A DNA stretch of 64,000 nt from positions 62,001 through 126,000 of the forward strand of contig NZ_MXQF01000016.1 in assembly GCF_002165575.1 (NCBI RefSeq), written 5' to 3'. The translations under genes were made by a program, and so were the position numbers. Shown in pieces: positions 28,880 through 37,963 of this stretch. Position 1 is the stretch's first letter; each line of letters begins with the position of its first letter. Source of the stretch: Pseudoalteromonas sp. A601 (GTDB taxonomy: Bacteria > Pseudomonadota > Gammaproteobacteria > Enterobacterales > Alteromonadaceae). The notes beneath the pieces are model-generated. The model ran no database searches and was not told the DNA's origin. It saw only the letters and a list, made by a program, of their open reading frames with translations.

Positions 28880-31396
28880 ATGGCTAAGCAGCTAAAGTTG
28901 CTGATTTTAAACGCCAGTGTGACTGAGCGTCAGACTATTAGGTCAACTCTTACTAAACTAAATGTATTCACTTTCATTGAAGTTAGCGACACGCAACAAG
29001 CGTTAGAGATTTTAAAACATCAAGCTGTTGATGTTGTAATCACTGGCCTCGATGTGGGTAAAATTGATGGCTGGCGCTTTTCTCGGATGATACGCTCTGG
29101 GCTGTTAAAAACTAAAAAGAATACGCCCATTCTACTTACTCCTCCTATTTATTGTGAACGTATAGCTGAAACAACAGCCCGTAGTTATGGTATTGATGCT
29201 GTGCTGCCGTTTGAACGCCAAGATATGCTGCCACAAGTGTTAGCCAATGTACTGTCCACACACTTAGAAAAGAGTAGTCGCTTAAACTTACTGTTAGTAG
29301 AAGTTGACGATGACAAAGCGGCTGAAATTGAGCAAACCTTGGCGCTAAATTTTGCTTGTAATCGCGCTACAACCAACAAACAAGCATTAGCAACTTATTT
29401 ACAGCAAGACTTTTCTATTGTGTTGCTGGATGCAACTGCAGATCTTGCAGGACCTGCCAATGAGCTAGTCAAAGAGATATTGCAACACAATTCTAAGCAA
29501 GCGATTGTAACCATTATTGAAACGAATGATGCTGATTACACAGAGCAATTGCTTCTTTCTGGTGTTACCGATTTTATACGCGCCCCTTACGAACAGTCTT
29601 TTTTGAGCAAAGTGTGCGACCATGCCGCGCGCCGTGAAGATTTTATGGTAAGTTACGCTGAGTTTGCACAGAAGGTTGAACAATTAAGTCAAAGCCAAAG
29701 CCGCTATAAAGAACTGTTTTCTGCGCACCAGCGTATTTTATTACACTTAAATACCGTCGTGCTTGAGTTCGATCAACAAGGGCTTATCCGCTTTATTAAT
29801 CCGGCTTGGGAGTCACTCAGTGGCTTTGGCATAAAACATACTTTAACTAAATCACTCACTGATTTTTGTGTTGATGAATGCAAAGTAAAATTGTTAAGTA
29901 CAATCAGCACGATACTACAAGATGGTATAGAACAACAAAAAGTTGAAATTCAGATCATCCATAAGGATGGCCGTGCAATATGGGTTGAGTGTCGCTTACA
30001 ACTAATAAAAAATAGCAGTAGCGCTACTACTATCACTGCAACCATTGATAACATTCATGAGCGTAAACAAGCAGAGCTACAATTACGCCACCTAGCTTTG
30101 CATGACACTTTAACCGGCTTGCATAACCGATATTACTTTGATCAACAATTAAATCGTATTTGCCAAACAAGCAATACCTTTGCTGATGTAGAACATGCAC
30201 TGATTTACATTGATTTAGACCACTTTAAAATTATCAACGATAGCAAAGGCCATCAACAAGGTGATATTGTTTTAAAAGAAGTCGCTCAGTTGTTTACAGC
30301 CAATATTAGTGATGAACACCTTGTTTGTAGAATTGGTGGTGATGAGTTTGCGGTTATCTTAAAAAACATAAACTTGTTAGACGCTCATTTGGTAGCTGAA
30401 AGCATCTGCATGGCAATTGAAGGCCATCAATTCAAATCGGAAGAACAAATTTATTCAATTAGCTGCTCTATTGGTTTAACACAAATAACAGCAGCCAATC
30501 ACGACCCGAGTGAGTGTTTAAAGCAAGCTGATATCGCCTTATATATTGCCAAAAATTTAGGCCGTAATTTGGTTCATTGCTATTCTAAAGACGACGCCAG
30601 CCATAATACATTACAAGCTGGCCTAGAGTGGGGCCACAGCATCCGCCAAGCCCTTCAGCAGGATCAAGTTGAACTGCATTATCAACCTATCTGGGACTTC
30701 AAAAAAGGTGAAGTCGCCTACTTTGAAACACTTCTGAGATTAAAGCTTGATGGTGAATTGATATATCCAAACCAATTTATACCTTCTCTTGAATTACTCA
30801 ATGACACCTACTTAATGGATCAATGTGTAATTCGTAATGCTGTTGCAGCTATCGCAGCTAATCCAGAGCTCAATCAAATTGCGATTAACTTATCTGCTCA
30901 ATCATTTTTAGATGAGCGGTTACTACCCCATATTGAATCAACCCTTGAGAAGTTCAATTTACCGGCAACTCGGGTGATTTTTGAAATAACTGAATCTGCC
31001 AGTATAAACAATTTAGCTGCAACAAGAGCCATGATTGAAAAACTAAACCGTCTTGGCTGCCACTTTTCAATTGACGATTTTGGTACAGGCTTTAGCACCT
31101 TTAATTATCTAAAACAACTCCCTGCGCAACATGTAAAAATTGATGGCTCGTTTGTTCGGGATATGCTTAATGACCCTATCGATTTGGCCTTAGTAAAAGC
31201 GATTAATGATATTAGCCGCTCTTTAGATAAGCGCTCTGTAGCGGAATATGTTGAAAATGAAGAGATATTTTTAGCACTAAAAGAAATTGGTGTTGATTAC
31301 GGACAAGGCTACTTTATTTCACGCCCTGTACCGGTAGAAAAAATAAAAAATGAGCTTGAAAAAATATCTCAAAACAAAACTTTTTACGAACAATAA
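28880..31396 (+). CDS. REC-REC-PAS-GGDEF-EAL response regulator
   Basis: 838 residues: two receiver domains (about 5-125 and 134-255), PAS (about 277-395), GGDEF (about 405-565) and EAL (about 590-825). The first receiver has Gly56 where the phosphorylated Asp should be and Asn-Ala instead of the acidic pair, so it is a pseudo-receiver. The second keeps Asp184 and an EVDDD acidic cluster. The cyclase motif GGDEF (486-490) is intact. The EAL domain has ETL in place of EAL but keeps the Glu, the FEITE, DDFGTG, VKIDG and QGY motifs. No histidine kinase is adjacent, so the input is encoded elsewhere. Confidence 0.9.
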   Translation: MAKQLKLLILNASVTERQTIRSTLTKLNVFTFIEVSDTQQALEILKHQAVDVVITGLDVGKIDGWRFSRMIRSGLLKTKKNTPILLTPPIYCERIAETTARSYGIDAVLPFERQDMLPQVLANVLSTHLEKSSRLNLLLVEVDDDKAAEIEQTLALNFACNRATTNKQALATYLQQDFSIVLLDATADLAGPANELVKEILQHNSKQAIVTIIETNDADYTEQLLLSGVTDFIRAPYEQSFLSKVCDHAARREDFMVSYAEFAQKVEQLSQSQSRYKELFSAHQRILLHLNTVVLEFDQQGLIRFINPAWESLSGFGIKHTLTKSLTDFCVDECKVKLLSTISTILQDGIEQQKVEIQIIHKDGRAIWVECRLQLIKNSSSATTITATIDNIHERKQAELQLRHLALHDTLTGLHNRYYFDQQLNRICQTSNTFADVEHALIYIDLDHFKIINDSKGHQQGDIVLKEVAQLFTANISDEHLVCRIGGDEFAVILKNINLLDAHLVAESICMAIEGHQFKSEEQIYSISCSIGLTQITAANHDPSECLKQADIALYIAKNLGRNLVHCYSKDDASHNTLQAGLEWGHSIRQALQQDQVELHYQPIWDFKKGEVAYFETLLRLKLDGELIYPNQFIPSLELLNDTYLMDQCVIRNAVAAIAANPELNQIAINLSAQSFLDERLLPHIESTLEKFNLPATRVIFEITESASINNLAATRAMIEKLNRLGCHFSIDDFGTGFSTFNYLKQLPAQHVKIDGSFVRDMLNDPIDLALVKAINDISRSLDKRSVAEYVENEEIFLALKEIGVDYGQGYFISRPVPVEKIKNELEKISQNKTFYEQ

Positions 31397-31608
31397 CCTA
31401 GCTCAAAAAACATACTTTCTTGCGTAATTCTGCGTATTTTTTACTTCCATATAGCTGTAACTCATCTATACTTTGTACACGATGTTGTTAAATGTCTTGT
31501 TTTTACTGTGATAAACAAAAATTCACATGACATCACTAATTAGCTAGAACATACTACTGAGCAATTAACATTTTGTTAGTGGTATTGTCGAATTTAAGGA
31601 GTTAAATT

Positions 31609-31833
31609 ATGACGCAATTGATCGTACTACTGCTATTGGTAAATTTAGGGATAACTTATCAGTGCTACCGCTATGCTTGTTTAAAAGGCTACCCTGTTAC
31701 TACATTTACTTGCCTAGGCTTAGTACCCTACTTTAATCTAGTGGTATGGGTGTATTTATTGTTTTTACCGGATATTACTCCATTCAATAAGCAGTTTGAG
31801 TATGAAGAACACAATGAAAAGCAGCCTTTATGA
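31609..31833 (+). CDS. Small membrane protein, 74 residues
   Basis: Two hydrophobic segments (LIVLLLLVNLGITYQCYRY and TFTCLGLVPYFNLVVWVYLL) flank a short basic loop, with an acidic, charged C-terminal tail. AAGGAG at 7 bp before the ATG and a terminator overlapping its end make it a convincing gene. I recognise no family; helical hairpin proteins of this size often modulate a larger membrane partner. It stands alone between the REC-GGDEF-EAL gene and the convergent ECF operon. Confidence 0.75.
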   Translation: MTQLIVLLLLVNLGITYQCYRYACLKGYPVTTFTCLGLVPYFNLVVWVYLLFLPDITPFNKQFEYEEHNEKQPL

Positions 31834-31844
31834 CAGGCTGCTTT
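31818..31844 (+). terminator. Terminator overlapping the end of the small membrane protein gene
   Basis: AAAGCAGCCT / AGGCTGCTTT, a 10 bp perfect stem. The stop codon (31831-31833) lies in the loop. The T tail is short. Confidence 0.75.
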
Positions 31845-31875
31845 GTTGGTCAGGGATCGTTCTTAATAAGTTGTA

Positions 31876-32793
31876 TTAGAACTCATAGCTAATGGCTTTA
31901 AGGGCTAAGTCATTAGCTTTAATATCGCCCATTACACACTTTTTTATATCCGCCTTATTAAATACTTTGATCATACTTTTTCTGTTATCAGCCAAACCAT
32001 TGAGCACAAAACTTACATGCTCATCATTAGGTAAGTTACGCAACCCACTGCCATAGTCACACAAAGTTAAACTGATGCTGTTATTAACCTGGGTGAGCAA
32101 TTTTTGTTGCTCTACGGCTTGCTGTTTGGCATGCTCTGCTTGTTTTTCAGTTATATCTTGACGCAGTTTCTGTTGCTGTTTAGTGAGCTTTACTTGTTGT
32201 TTTTCAAGTGCTGCAATTTCTTTTTCAAGGCTCTTTTTGCGTTGCGCTAACTCTTTTGCTTCTGCGCTATTATCATGGCGGCTAGCAAACTCAAGATCAC
32301 GCTTTTCACGCTCTAAATCGCGTAGTTCACGACTTATATCACGCTCTTGTTCTGCTGCTTCTCTTACTTGTTCAGCCCCTTCTCTCATTACTTCCATAGC
32401 TTGTTGATAAGCTTTACGGGATGACTCAACAGCATGTTCGCTTATTGCTTGGGCATGGTCGCTAATAAACTCAATATTCACTTCAGAAAAATCAATCTCA
32501 GGCAGAGGAGGTAATGGCGCATTAGGTACGCTACTAAAAAAACTTTGCCAACGGTTCGAACTTCTAATGTCTAATTCAAAAACAACACCTTGCTTAACAA
32601 GATAATGAGCTTTTATAGCACGCACAGCTTTATCGGTATCTTGTTTTAATGCTGCGCTAAGAATGTTCTCCATAATGCCAACTTCTCGCTGTATGGCAGC
32701 TAAATCATCCGGACTTTGTGCAAATAACTTGCTACTCGTACAACCTAGCATGGCAATAATAACGCCGCTAATCAGTTTATTATTCATATTCAT
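31876..32793 (-). CDS. Exported coiled-coil protein in ECF sigma operon
   Basis: 305 residues with an N-terminal signal (LISGVIIAMLGCTSSKLFA); it might be lipidated at the Cys of MLGC or cleaved after LFA. A long, highly charged coiled coil spans about residues 115-230, rich in Arg, Glu, Lys and Gln, followed by a C-terminal domain of about 70 residues with two cysteines. I recognise no named family. It is the third gene of an operon with an ECF sigma factor and an anti-sigma-like membrane protein, 6 bp after the latter, so it may be an envelope stress sensor, a co-regulator or a target. ATGs ending at 32793 and 32787 both fit the AGGAG site. Confidence 0.7.
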   Translation of the reverse strand: MNMNNKLISGVIIAMLGCTSSKLFAQSPDDLAAIQREVGIMENILSAALKQDTDKAVRAIKAHYLVKQGVVFELDIRSSNRWQSFFSSVPNAPLPPLPEIDFSEVNIEFISDHAQAISEHAVESSRKAYQQAMEVMREGAEQVREAAEQERDISRELRDLEREKRDLEFASRHDNSAEAKELAQRKKSLEKEIAALEKQQVKLTKQQQKLRQDITEKQAEHAKQQAVEQQKLLTQVNNSISLTLCDYGSGLRNLPNDEHVSFVLNGLADNRKSMIKVFNKADIKKCVMGDIKANDLALKAISYEF

Positions 32794-32799
32794 TTACTC

Positions 32800-33390
32800 C
32801 TAATTTTTTGCGATAGCTGCCAATGGCTGCTCTTGAACTTGTTCGGCTAAATCGTTTAACTGCATCCGTAGATAAGCTTGATCTTGAGCACGCTGCGTTT
32901 TGAAATAAGTCAGTAAATTATTAAGATCTTCCTGGCGCTCAACCCGTCCGGTAGCTATTGCCTCTTTTGCTAGTTGATACATATGTTGCTGTTGTAACTC
33001 ATTTTGTGCAGTTATAACTTTCTGTAACTGGTCTATTTGCTTTTGCTGTGATTCTAATAACTGTGTTTGTTTAGCGACCTGATTCAGTAATTCTGGCGCC
33101 TGTTGTTTTGGCATCACTAAAAAAATTAACGAACAAACCACAACTGATGCCGCAACAGCCCATACCCCAGCCATACTAAATACGCTTACAGAAGCGAACT
33201 GTAGCATGGTCGACTGGCGATCCCACTGTGGCACTGGCACCGTTTTATATTCATTACTATGCTGCTGCCAGACTTGTGCTTGGCTCATCAGCGCACTATA
33301 TTCAGGATCATTTTCAAGCTGCTGTAATTGCGCAGCATTCAAAACATTGCCTTCTAACCATTGCTCAAAAAGCGACTCTAAATTAGCCAT
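32800..33390 (-). CDS. Membrane anti-sigma factor-like protein
   Basis: 196 residues: a cytoplasmic helical N terminus (about 1-70), one membrane helix (GVWAVAASVVVCSLIFLVMP) and a periplasmic coiled-coil tail rich in Gln. Its position directly after an ECF sigma gene (8 bp overlap) and its single-helix topology suggest an anti-sigma factor. The usual zinc motif HxxxCxxC is absent. I chose the ATG ending at 33390 because GGAGG lies 6 bp upstream; a TTG just before it is less likely. Function is inference from context. Confidence 0.7.
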   Translation of the reverse strand: MANLESLFEQWLEGNVLNAAQLQQLENDPEYSALMSQAQVWQQHSNEYKTVPVPQWDRQSTMLQFASVSVFSMAGVWAVAASVVVCSLIFLVMPKQQAPELLNQVAKQTQLLESQQKQIDQLQKVITAQNELQQQHMYQLAKEAIATGRVERQEDLNNLLTYFKTQRAQDQAYLRMQLNDLAEQVQEQPLAAIAKN

Positions 33391-33925
33391 CAACGGCCTC
33401 CAAATGAACTTTTAATTTGCCTAATGCACTATATAACCGTGACTTGGCGGTATTTATGGAAATATCGAGCTGCTCAGCTATCTCTTCGAAAGTGCAATGC
33501 TGAAAAAACTTTAACTCGACCACTAAACGCTGCTCCCACGGTAAGTTATTTAACATTATTTTTAATTGTTGATGCTCAACTTGCACTAACTGATTATTCT
33601 CTAGTTCGCTATGCTCACACACCTGTTCAGGCACTTCATTAAGGCTCTGAAACTGCTTACGGCGCCGATAATACTCAACACTACGCCGGTGCACTATTTG
33701 AAATACCCAGGTGTTAAAACTTGATTCACCGCGAAATTTTGGCAAACTTTTGTACACAGAAATAAACACTTCCTGCATTAAGTCCATTGCATCATCAGGG
33801 TTGCTCAGCATCCGCAAACAATAGTTATAAACTTGGCTCTCATGCTGTTTAACCAGCTTAAGCCATGCACGTTTATTACCTTGTTGTGCCTTTGCGATTA
33901 ATGTTTCTAGTGATTGAAAAAACAC
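33383..33925 (-). CDS. ECF-family RNA polymerase sigma factor
   Basis: About 180 residues. Region 2 is clear: YNYCLRMLSNPDDAMDLMQE and FRGESSFNTWVFQIVHRRSV, and region 4 has LPWEQRLVVELKFFQHCTFE with a helix-turn-helix EEIAEQLDISINTAKSRLY. No ATG opens the frame. A TTG (ending 33934) lacks a ribosome site; a GTG ending at 33925 has a weak GAGA element, so I used that. It heads a three-gene operon with an anti-sigma-like protein and a coiled-coil exported protein, which suggests envelope-responsive control. The start is uncertain. Confidence 0.85.
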   Translation of the reverse strand: MFFQSLETLIAKAQQGNKRAWLKLVKQHESQVYNYCLRMLSNPDDAMDLMQEVFISVYKSLPKFRGESSFNTWVFQIVHRRSVEYYRRRKQFQSLNEVPEQVCEHSELENNQLVQVEHQQLKIMLNNLPWEQRLVVELKFFQHCTFEEIAEQLDISINTAKSRLYSALGKLKVHLEAVDG

Positions 33926-33998
33926 AATTCTCAATTTTTAATTAACTTACTTATTAGATTAGTCGAGGGGAGAAAATAAATAGTTTGAAATGAGATCA

Positions 33999-34025
33999 AA
34001 AAAGCTCAAATAAATTGAGCTTTTT
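33999..34025 (-). terminator. Terminator of oxyR
   Basis: AAAAAGCTCAA / TTGAGCTTTTT, an 11 bp stem with a 5-base loop and T run on the minus strand, 13 bp past oxyR. Confidence 0.88.
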
Positions 34026-34037
34026 CAGTATTTGTGG

Positions 34038-34958
34038 CTAGGAGGCATTGCCCATTTGACATTGCTTATTTAAAAACTCCTCGAGCGCTTGGCTAAACAA
34101 TCTAAAATCTCGAATTCGACCGGTCGTTTTACGCCACAATATTCCAATATCGCGGTATGCATCACCCTTTGATGGTGTTGCAAGCATATTTTTATTGGCA
34201 AGAATCCCTGCATTGATCGCCATTTGTGGTAGGAATGTTACGCCGAGCTGATGTTCAACCATGCTTAGTAACGTATGCAGGCTTGCCGCTTCAAAGGGAT
34301 TAATACAACTTGAACGATTTAAATGACAAGCGCTTAGTGCGTGCCCTGTCATGCAATGTTCACGCTCTAATAAAAATACACTCGCATCTGGTAATAAATT
34401 AAAGTCTTCAATACCTGCGGCTGGTTTGTAGTCTGAGTGATGCACTAAACTAAAATGATCTTGAGCCAATACTTGGGTATGAAACTTATCGGTATCATAG
34501 GGTAAGGCAAGTAGTGCTAAATCTATATGGCCATGCTCTAACTTATCTAGCAACTGATCACTGGTATCTTCGACCAGTATCAGTTCTAATTCGATAAAGT
34601 TTTGCTGGCAAAAATGGTATAAAGGCGCAGCTATAAAGCTTGCTATGGTAGGTATTACCCCTAACGTTAATTTACCACTTAATGGGTTTAAATGACTTTT
34701 AGTCAGCTCTTTAACGCTTAGTGTATCGTCAATGATTTTACGAGCACGTTCAGCAACTTCTTCGCCAATAGCAGTAAACATTAGGCTGCGATTTTCACGC
34801 TCAATTAACTGGCAACCGAGTGTTTCTTCTAGAGTTTGAATTGCACTACTTAACGTTGACTGACCGATAAAACAAGCACTGGCGGCACGGCCAAAGTGTT
34901 GATGCTGATGCACAGCCAATAAATATTGCAGCTGTTTAATACTGGGTAAATTAGTCAT
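34038..34958 (-). CDS. oxyR: Hydrogen peroxide sensor OxyR
   Basis: LysR-family regulator of 306 residues. The N-terminal helix-turn-helix reads HFGRAASACFIGQSTLSSAI. The peroxide-sensing cysteines are present as Cys202 and Cys211 in HCMTGHALSAC, nine residues apart as in E. coli (199 and 208), which separates it from other LysR proteins. It activates antioxidant genes when the disulfide forms. It follows pit on the same strand about 90 bp away. Confidence 0.93.
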   Translation of the reverse strand: MTNLPSIKQLQYLLAVHQHQHFGRAASACFIGQSTLSSAIQTLEETLGCQLIERENRSLMFTAIGEEVAERARKIIDDTLSVKELTKSHLNPLSGKLTLGVIPTIASFIAAPLYHFCQQNFIELELILVEDTSDQLLDKLEHGHIDLALLALPYDTDKFHTQVLAQDHFSLVHHSDYKPAAGIEDFNLLPDASVFLLEREHCMTGHALSACHLNRSSCINPFEAASLHTLLSMVEHQLGVTFLPQMAINAGILANKNMLATPSKGDAYRDIGILWRKTTGRIRDFRLFSQALEEFLNKQCQMGNAS

Positions 34959-35050
34959 TACTTTGTTACCTACAAATAAAAAGACCCCAATACCTAGGGC
35001 ATTGAGATCTTTTCAAGCTAAAAGTCTGTGCTACTTAAAAGCTGCGGGAA

Positions 35051-36319
35051 TTAGACTCCGAACGCAATTCTTAATATGTAGAAAATAACAATAGCAAGAC
35101 CTGCACCAACTGGCAATGTTATTACCCAAGAAACCACAATGTTTCTTACTACACCCATATTAAGTGCAGCTATACCACGGGCCATACCCACACCTAACAC
35201 AGCACCAACTAAGGTTTGTGTAGTAGAGATAGGCAAGCCCGTACCTGATGCAATAACAACAGTCGATGCTGCTGCAAGTTCCGCAGCAAAACCACGGCTA
35301 GGCGTTAAATGCGTAATGCCTTCACCAATAGTTTTGATTACTTTTTTACCTAAAATAGCAAGGCCTGCCACAATACCGATGCCGCCTAATGGTAATATCC
35401 ACCAAGCTAGGGCCGCTTTTTTAGCAATCTCACCGTTATTTTCAACGATATTAACAACAGCAGCTAGTGGTCCAATTGCATTGGCTACATCATTTGAACC
35501 ATGGGCAAATGCCATACAACAAGCGGTTAATACCATTAAGATAGCAAATACTTTTTCAACATTGTTGAACTGCATTTTTTTATCCGCTTGTGGGTCTATC
35601 TTTAAGCGAGAGATAGCAATTTTACCAATAATACCAACGATTACAGCAATACCGATAGCAAACGCATAACCTTCAACCGCACCTAAATTAATACCAATAT
35701 GCTTTAAGCCTTTTTTAATAGTCACTAAAGACATAATAAAACCGGCTAGACCCATATATACAGGCACAAAGCGTTTAGCGTTTTTAAGTGGAGCTTCGGT
35801 ATCAAAAATCAGTTTTTGCGCACTCATAAAGATGAGGTAAGCGATAAAGCCCGAGATAGCAGGGGTGACAATCCAACTACCTACGATACCTGCAACTTTA
35901 CCCCATTGAATGGCTTCACTGCCTACTGCAACAAGAGCAAAGCCAATAATTGCACCAATGATTGAGTGAGTTGTTGAAACAGGCCAGCCTAAAAATGATG
36001 CAATAAGTAGCCAACTACCTGCTGCAAAAAGAGCAGAGATCATACCCAGCACCATCAATTCTGGAATATCCAAGAATGGAGTTGAATCGATAATACCTTT
36101 ACGAATCGTCGATGTTACCTCGCCGCCTGCGAGATAGGCCCCAGCAAACTCAAAAATCATCGCAATAAAAATAGCTTGCTTGATAGTTAACGCTTTTGAA
36201 CCTACTGAGGTACCCATAGCATTAGCAACGTCATTCGCGCCAATACCATAAGCCATAAAAAAACCGACTGCTGCGGCAATTAAAATTAATACCGTGCCAT
36301 AAGATGCAATGATATCCAT
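35051..36319 (-). CDS. pitA: PiT-family inorganic phosphate transporter
   Basis: Membrane protein of 422 residues with about 10-11 helices and the duplicated PiT signature: GANDVANAMGTSVGSKALT near the N terminus and HGSNDVANAIGPLAAV in the second half. It moves phosphate or metal-phosphate with a cation (proton or sodium). It follows a DUF47 gene by about 40 bp, the common arrangement in which the DUF47 protein controls the carrier. It lies near the pst operon, giving this organism a low- and a high-affinity phosphate route side by side. Confidence 0.93.
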   Translation of the reverse strand: MDIIASYGTVLILIAAAVGFFMAYGIGANDVANAMGTSVGSKALTIKQAIFIAMIFEFAGAYLAGGEVTSTIRKGIIDSTPFLDIPELMVLGMISALFAAGSWLLIASFLGWPVSTTHSIIGAIIGFALVAVGSEAIQWGKVAGIVGSWIVTPAISGFIAYLIFMSAQKLIFDTEAPLKNAKRFVPVYMGLAGFIMSLVTIKKGLKHIGINLGAVEGYAFAIGIAVIVGIIGKIAISRLKIDPQADKKMQFNNVEKVFAILMVLTACCMAFAHGSNDVANAIGPLAAVVNIVENNGEIAKKAALAWWILPLGGIGIVAGLAILGKKVIKTIGEGITHLTPSRGFAAELAAASTVVIASGTGLPISTTQTLVGAVLGVGMARGIAALNMGVVRNIVVSWVITLPVGAGLAIVIFYILRIAFGV

Positions 36320-36358
36320 TGTGTAACCTTAATCTTTCGTTATTGAACTGAGTGTAAA

Positions 36359-37036
36359 TTAACGAGCTAACATCAGCTCAAGACGTGAACCTACGCGCTC
36401 TGCAATATCAGCAAGCTCGCCAACCCATTCAATGATTTTATATAAAAACATTACATCAACTGGGTTTAGATCATCTTCAACGACGCGTAATTGGCGACGA
36501 ATTTTGATTTGCATATCATCCGTGTCTTGTTCTATTGCATCCAATTCAACTAGCATTTTCTCTACTAAGGTCACTTCACGACCTTTAAAACCGGTCTCTA
36601 GTAACTCATCTAACTCATTAATCGCATTGGATGCTTGTTTAGTTGCATCAACACAACGAGTTAGATAGGCTAAGAAATCAGTTTGAATCTCTTTAGGGAT
36701 GGTCATCTCACGACCAATTACACGACCAGCAATGTCTTTTGCTTTATTAGCAATTTTATCTTGTTGGGTGACGAGTTCGAGCAGATCTGTACGCTCTACC
36801 GGCATGAATAAGCCACGCGGTAGTTGTAAACGTATATTTCGTTTCATATCGTCGGCTTCACGCTCTAAATTGCGAATGTTCAAGCGAATCTCTTCTGCTT
36901 GAGCCCATTCTTCTTTAAATACGTGATTGAAAAAAGGGATCAAAGCTTTACTTGCTTGATGTACCTTTTTGATGTGATCTTCCATTGGCTTGATAGGAGA
37001 TTTTGCGAATACCCCTAAAAATGCGTTTGTAGGCAT
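36359..37036 (-). CDS. DUF47/TIGR00153 PhoU-like accessory protein of PiT
   Basis: Cytoplasmic helical protein of 225 residues. The motifs LEREADDMKRNIRLQLPRGL, PVERTDLLELVTQQDKIANK and IEWVGELADIAERVGSRLEL identify the DUF47 family, which is structurally related to PhoU and probably binds metal through the acidic ExxxD repeats. Paired with pit, it is thought to regulate that transporter. AAGGG lies 6 bp before the ATG. Upstream in the gap after phoU is a 17 bp palindrome that could be its operator. Confidence 0.92.
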   Translation of the reverse strand: MPTNAFLGVFAKSPIKPMEDHIKKVHQASKALIPFFNHVFKEEWAQAEEIRLNIRNLEREADDMKRNIRLQLPRGLFMPVERTDLLELVTQQDKIANKAKDIAGRVIGREMTIPKEIQTDFLAYLTRCVDATKQASNAINELDELLETGFKGREVTLVEKMLVELDAIEQDTDDMQIKIRRQLRVVEDDLNPVDVMFLYKIIEWVGELADIAERVGSRLELMLAR

Positions 37037-37087
37037 AACTGACCCTTAAATCAAATTAGTATGCTTTGCGGCGTGAATTTTACAGCA

Positions 37088-37104
37088 TTCACAACGATTG
37101 TGAA
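37088..37104. promoter_or_regulatory. Palindrome TTCACAA-N3-TTGTGAA upstream of the DUF47-pit operon
   Basis: Perfect 7+7 bp inverted repeat with a 3 bp centre, 52 bp upstream of the DUF47 start. The size suits a dimeric regulator. It is not a CRP site (half-sites are reversed). The protein that binds it is unknown. Confidence 0.4.
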
Positions 37105-37159
37105 CGCTTTTTATTACTTCACTGCGCCCTGAATACAATATTAATAACAGCACTCATAG

Positions 37160-37183
37160 AAAAAGCGACCTAAAGCCGCTTTC
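37160..37183 (-). terminator. Terminator of the pst-phoU operon
   Basis: AAAGCGGC and GTCGCTTT form an imperfect stem followed on the minus strand by TTTTCT, 25 bp beyond the phoU stop. Confidence 0.65.
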
Positions 37184-37207
37184 AATAATAAATTATCAAA
37201 GTCATTT

Positions 37208-37909
37208 TTATAATGACTTTTCTATATCTTCTTGAGATGTATGACGAATATCTTTACCGTTAACAAAATAGATGATGTATTCAGCAATATTCTGACAACG
37301 ATCGCCAATACGCTCTAATGAACGAACAGACCACACTAAATCCATAATTTTTGGGATTGAACGTGGGTCTTCCATCATATAGGTCATAATTTGACGTGTG
37401 ATCGCTTCATATTCACGGTCAACCTTGGCATCTTCTTTGTGAACTTCAAATGCTTTTTGTACATCCATACGCGCAAATGCATCTAATACATCATGCAGCA
37501 TTTTAGATACCTGACGCCCCATGTTTTCAATGTTCACTAATAAATCTTGCTGATCTTTGGTAAACGAATCTAACGCAACTTTAGCAATACGTTCAGCTTC
37601 ATCACCAATCCGCTCAAGATCGGCAATGGTTTTAGCTATCGCAACGACTAAACGTAAATCGCTCGCAGCAGGCTGACGACGAGCAATAATGCGTGTGCAC
37701 TCATCGTCAATGTTCACTTCCATTGCGTTTACTTTATAATCATTTTCTCGTACTTTGCGCGCAAGCTCCGCATCACCATTACTGACAGCATCTAGCGCAC
37801 TATTGAGCTGCTGCTCAACTAAGCCTCCCATGCTTAAAACATGGTTACGTACGTTCTCAAGCTCTTGATTAAAGCGACCTGAGATATGCTTATTAATATT
37901 GTGTTCCAT
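37208..37909 (-). CDS. phoU: Phosphate-signalling protein PhoU
   Basis: 233 residues, all-helical, with two repeats of the PhoU domain. Metal-binding motifs are visible in IADLERIGDEAERIAK and VRSLERIGDRCQNIAEYI. It damps PhoR/PhoB signalling when phosphate is plentiful, through the Pst complex. It ends the pstC-pstA-pstB-phoU operon, 54 bp after pstB. Confidence 0.97.
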   Translation of the reverse strand: MEHNINKHISGRFNQELENVRNHVLSMGGLVEQQLNSALDAVSNGDAELARKVRENDYKVNAMEVNIDDECTRIIARRQPAASDLRLVVAIAKTIADLERIGDEAERIAKVALDSFTKDQQDLLVNIENMGRQVSKMLHDVLDAFARMDVQKAFEVHKEDAKVDREYEAITRQIMTYMMEDPRSIPKIMDLVWSVRSLERIGDRCQNIAEYIIYFVNGKDIRHTSQEDIEKSL

Positions 37910-37963
37910 TGTTTACCTTCTTATCAAATTCGTAATAACACTGCAAAATCGGTAGCAATTACC

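Noticed and set aside
35139..35669. 176-codon plus-strand frame
   Set aside because: Antisense to pit with composition typical of reversed membrane codons.
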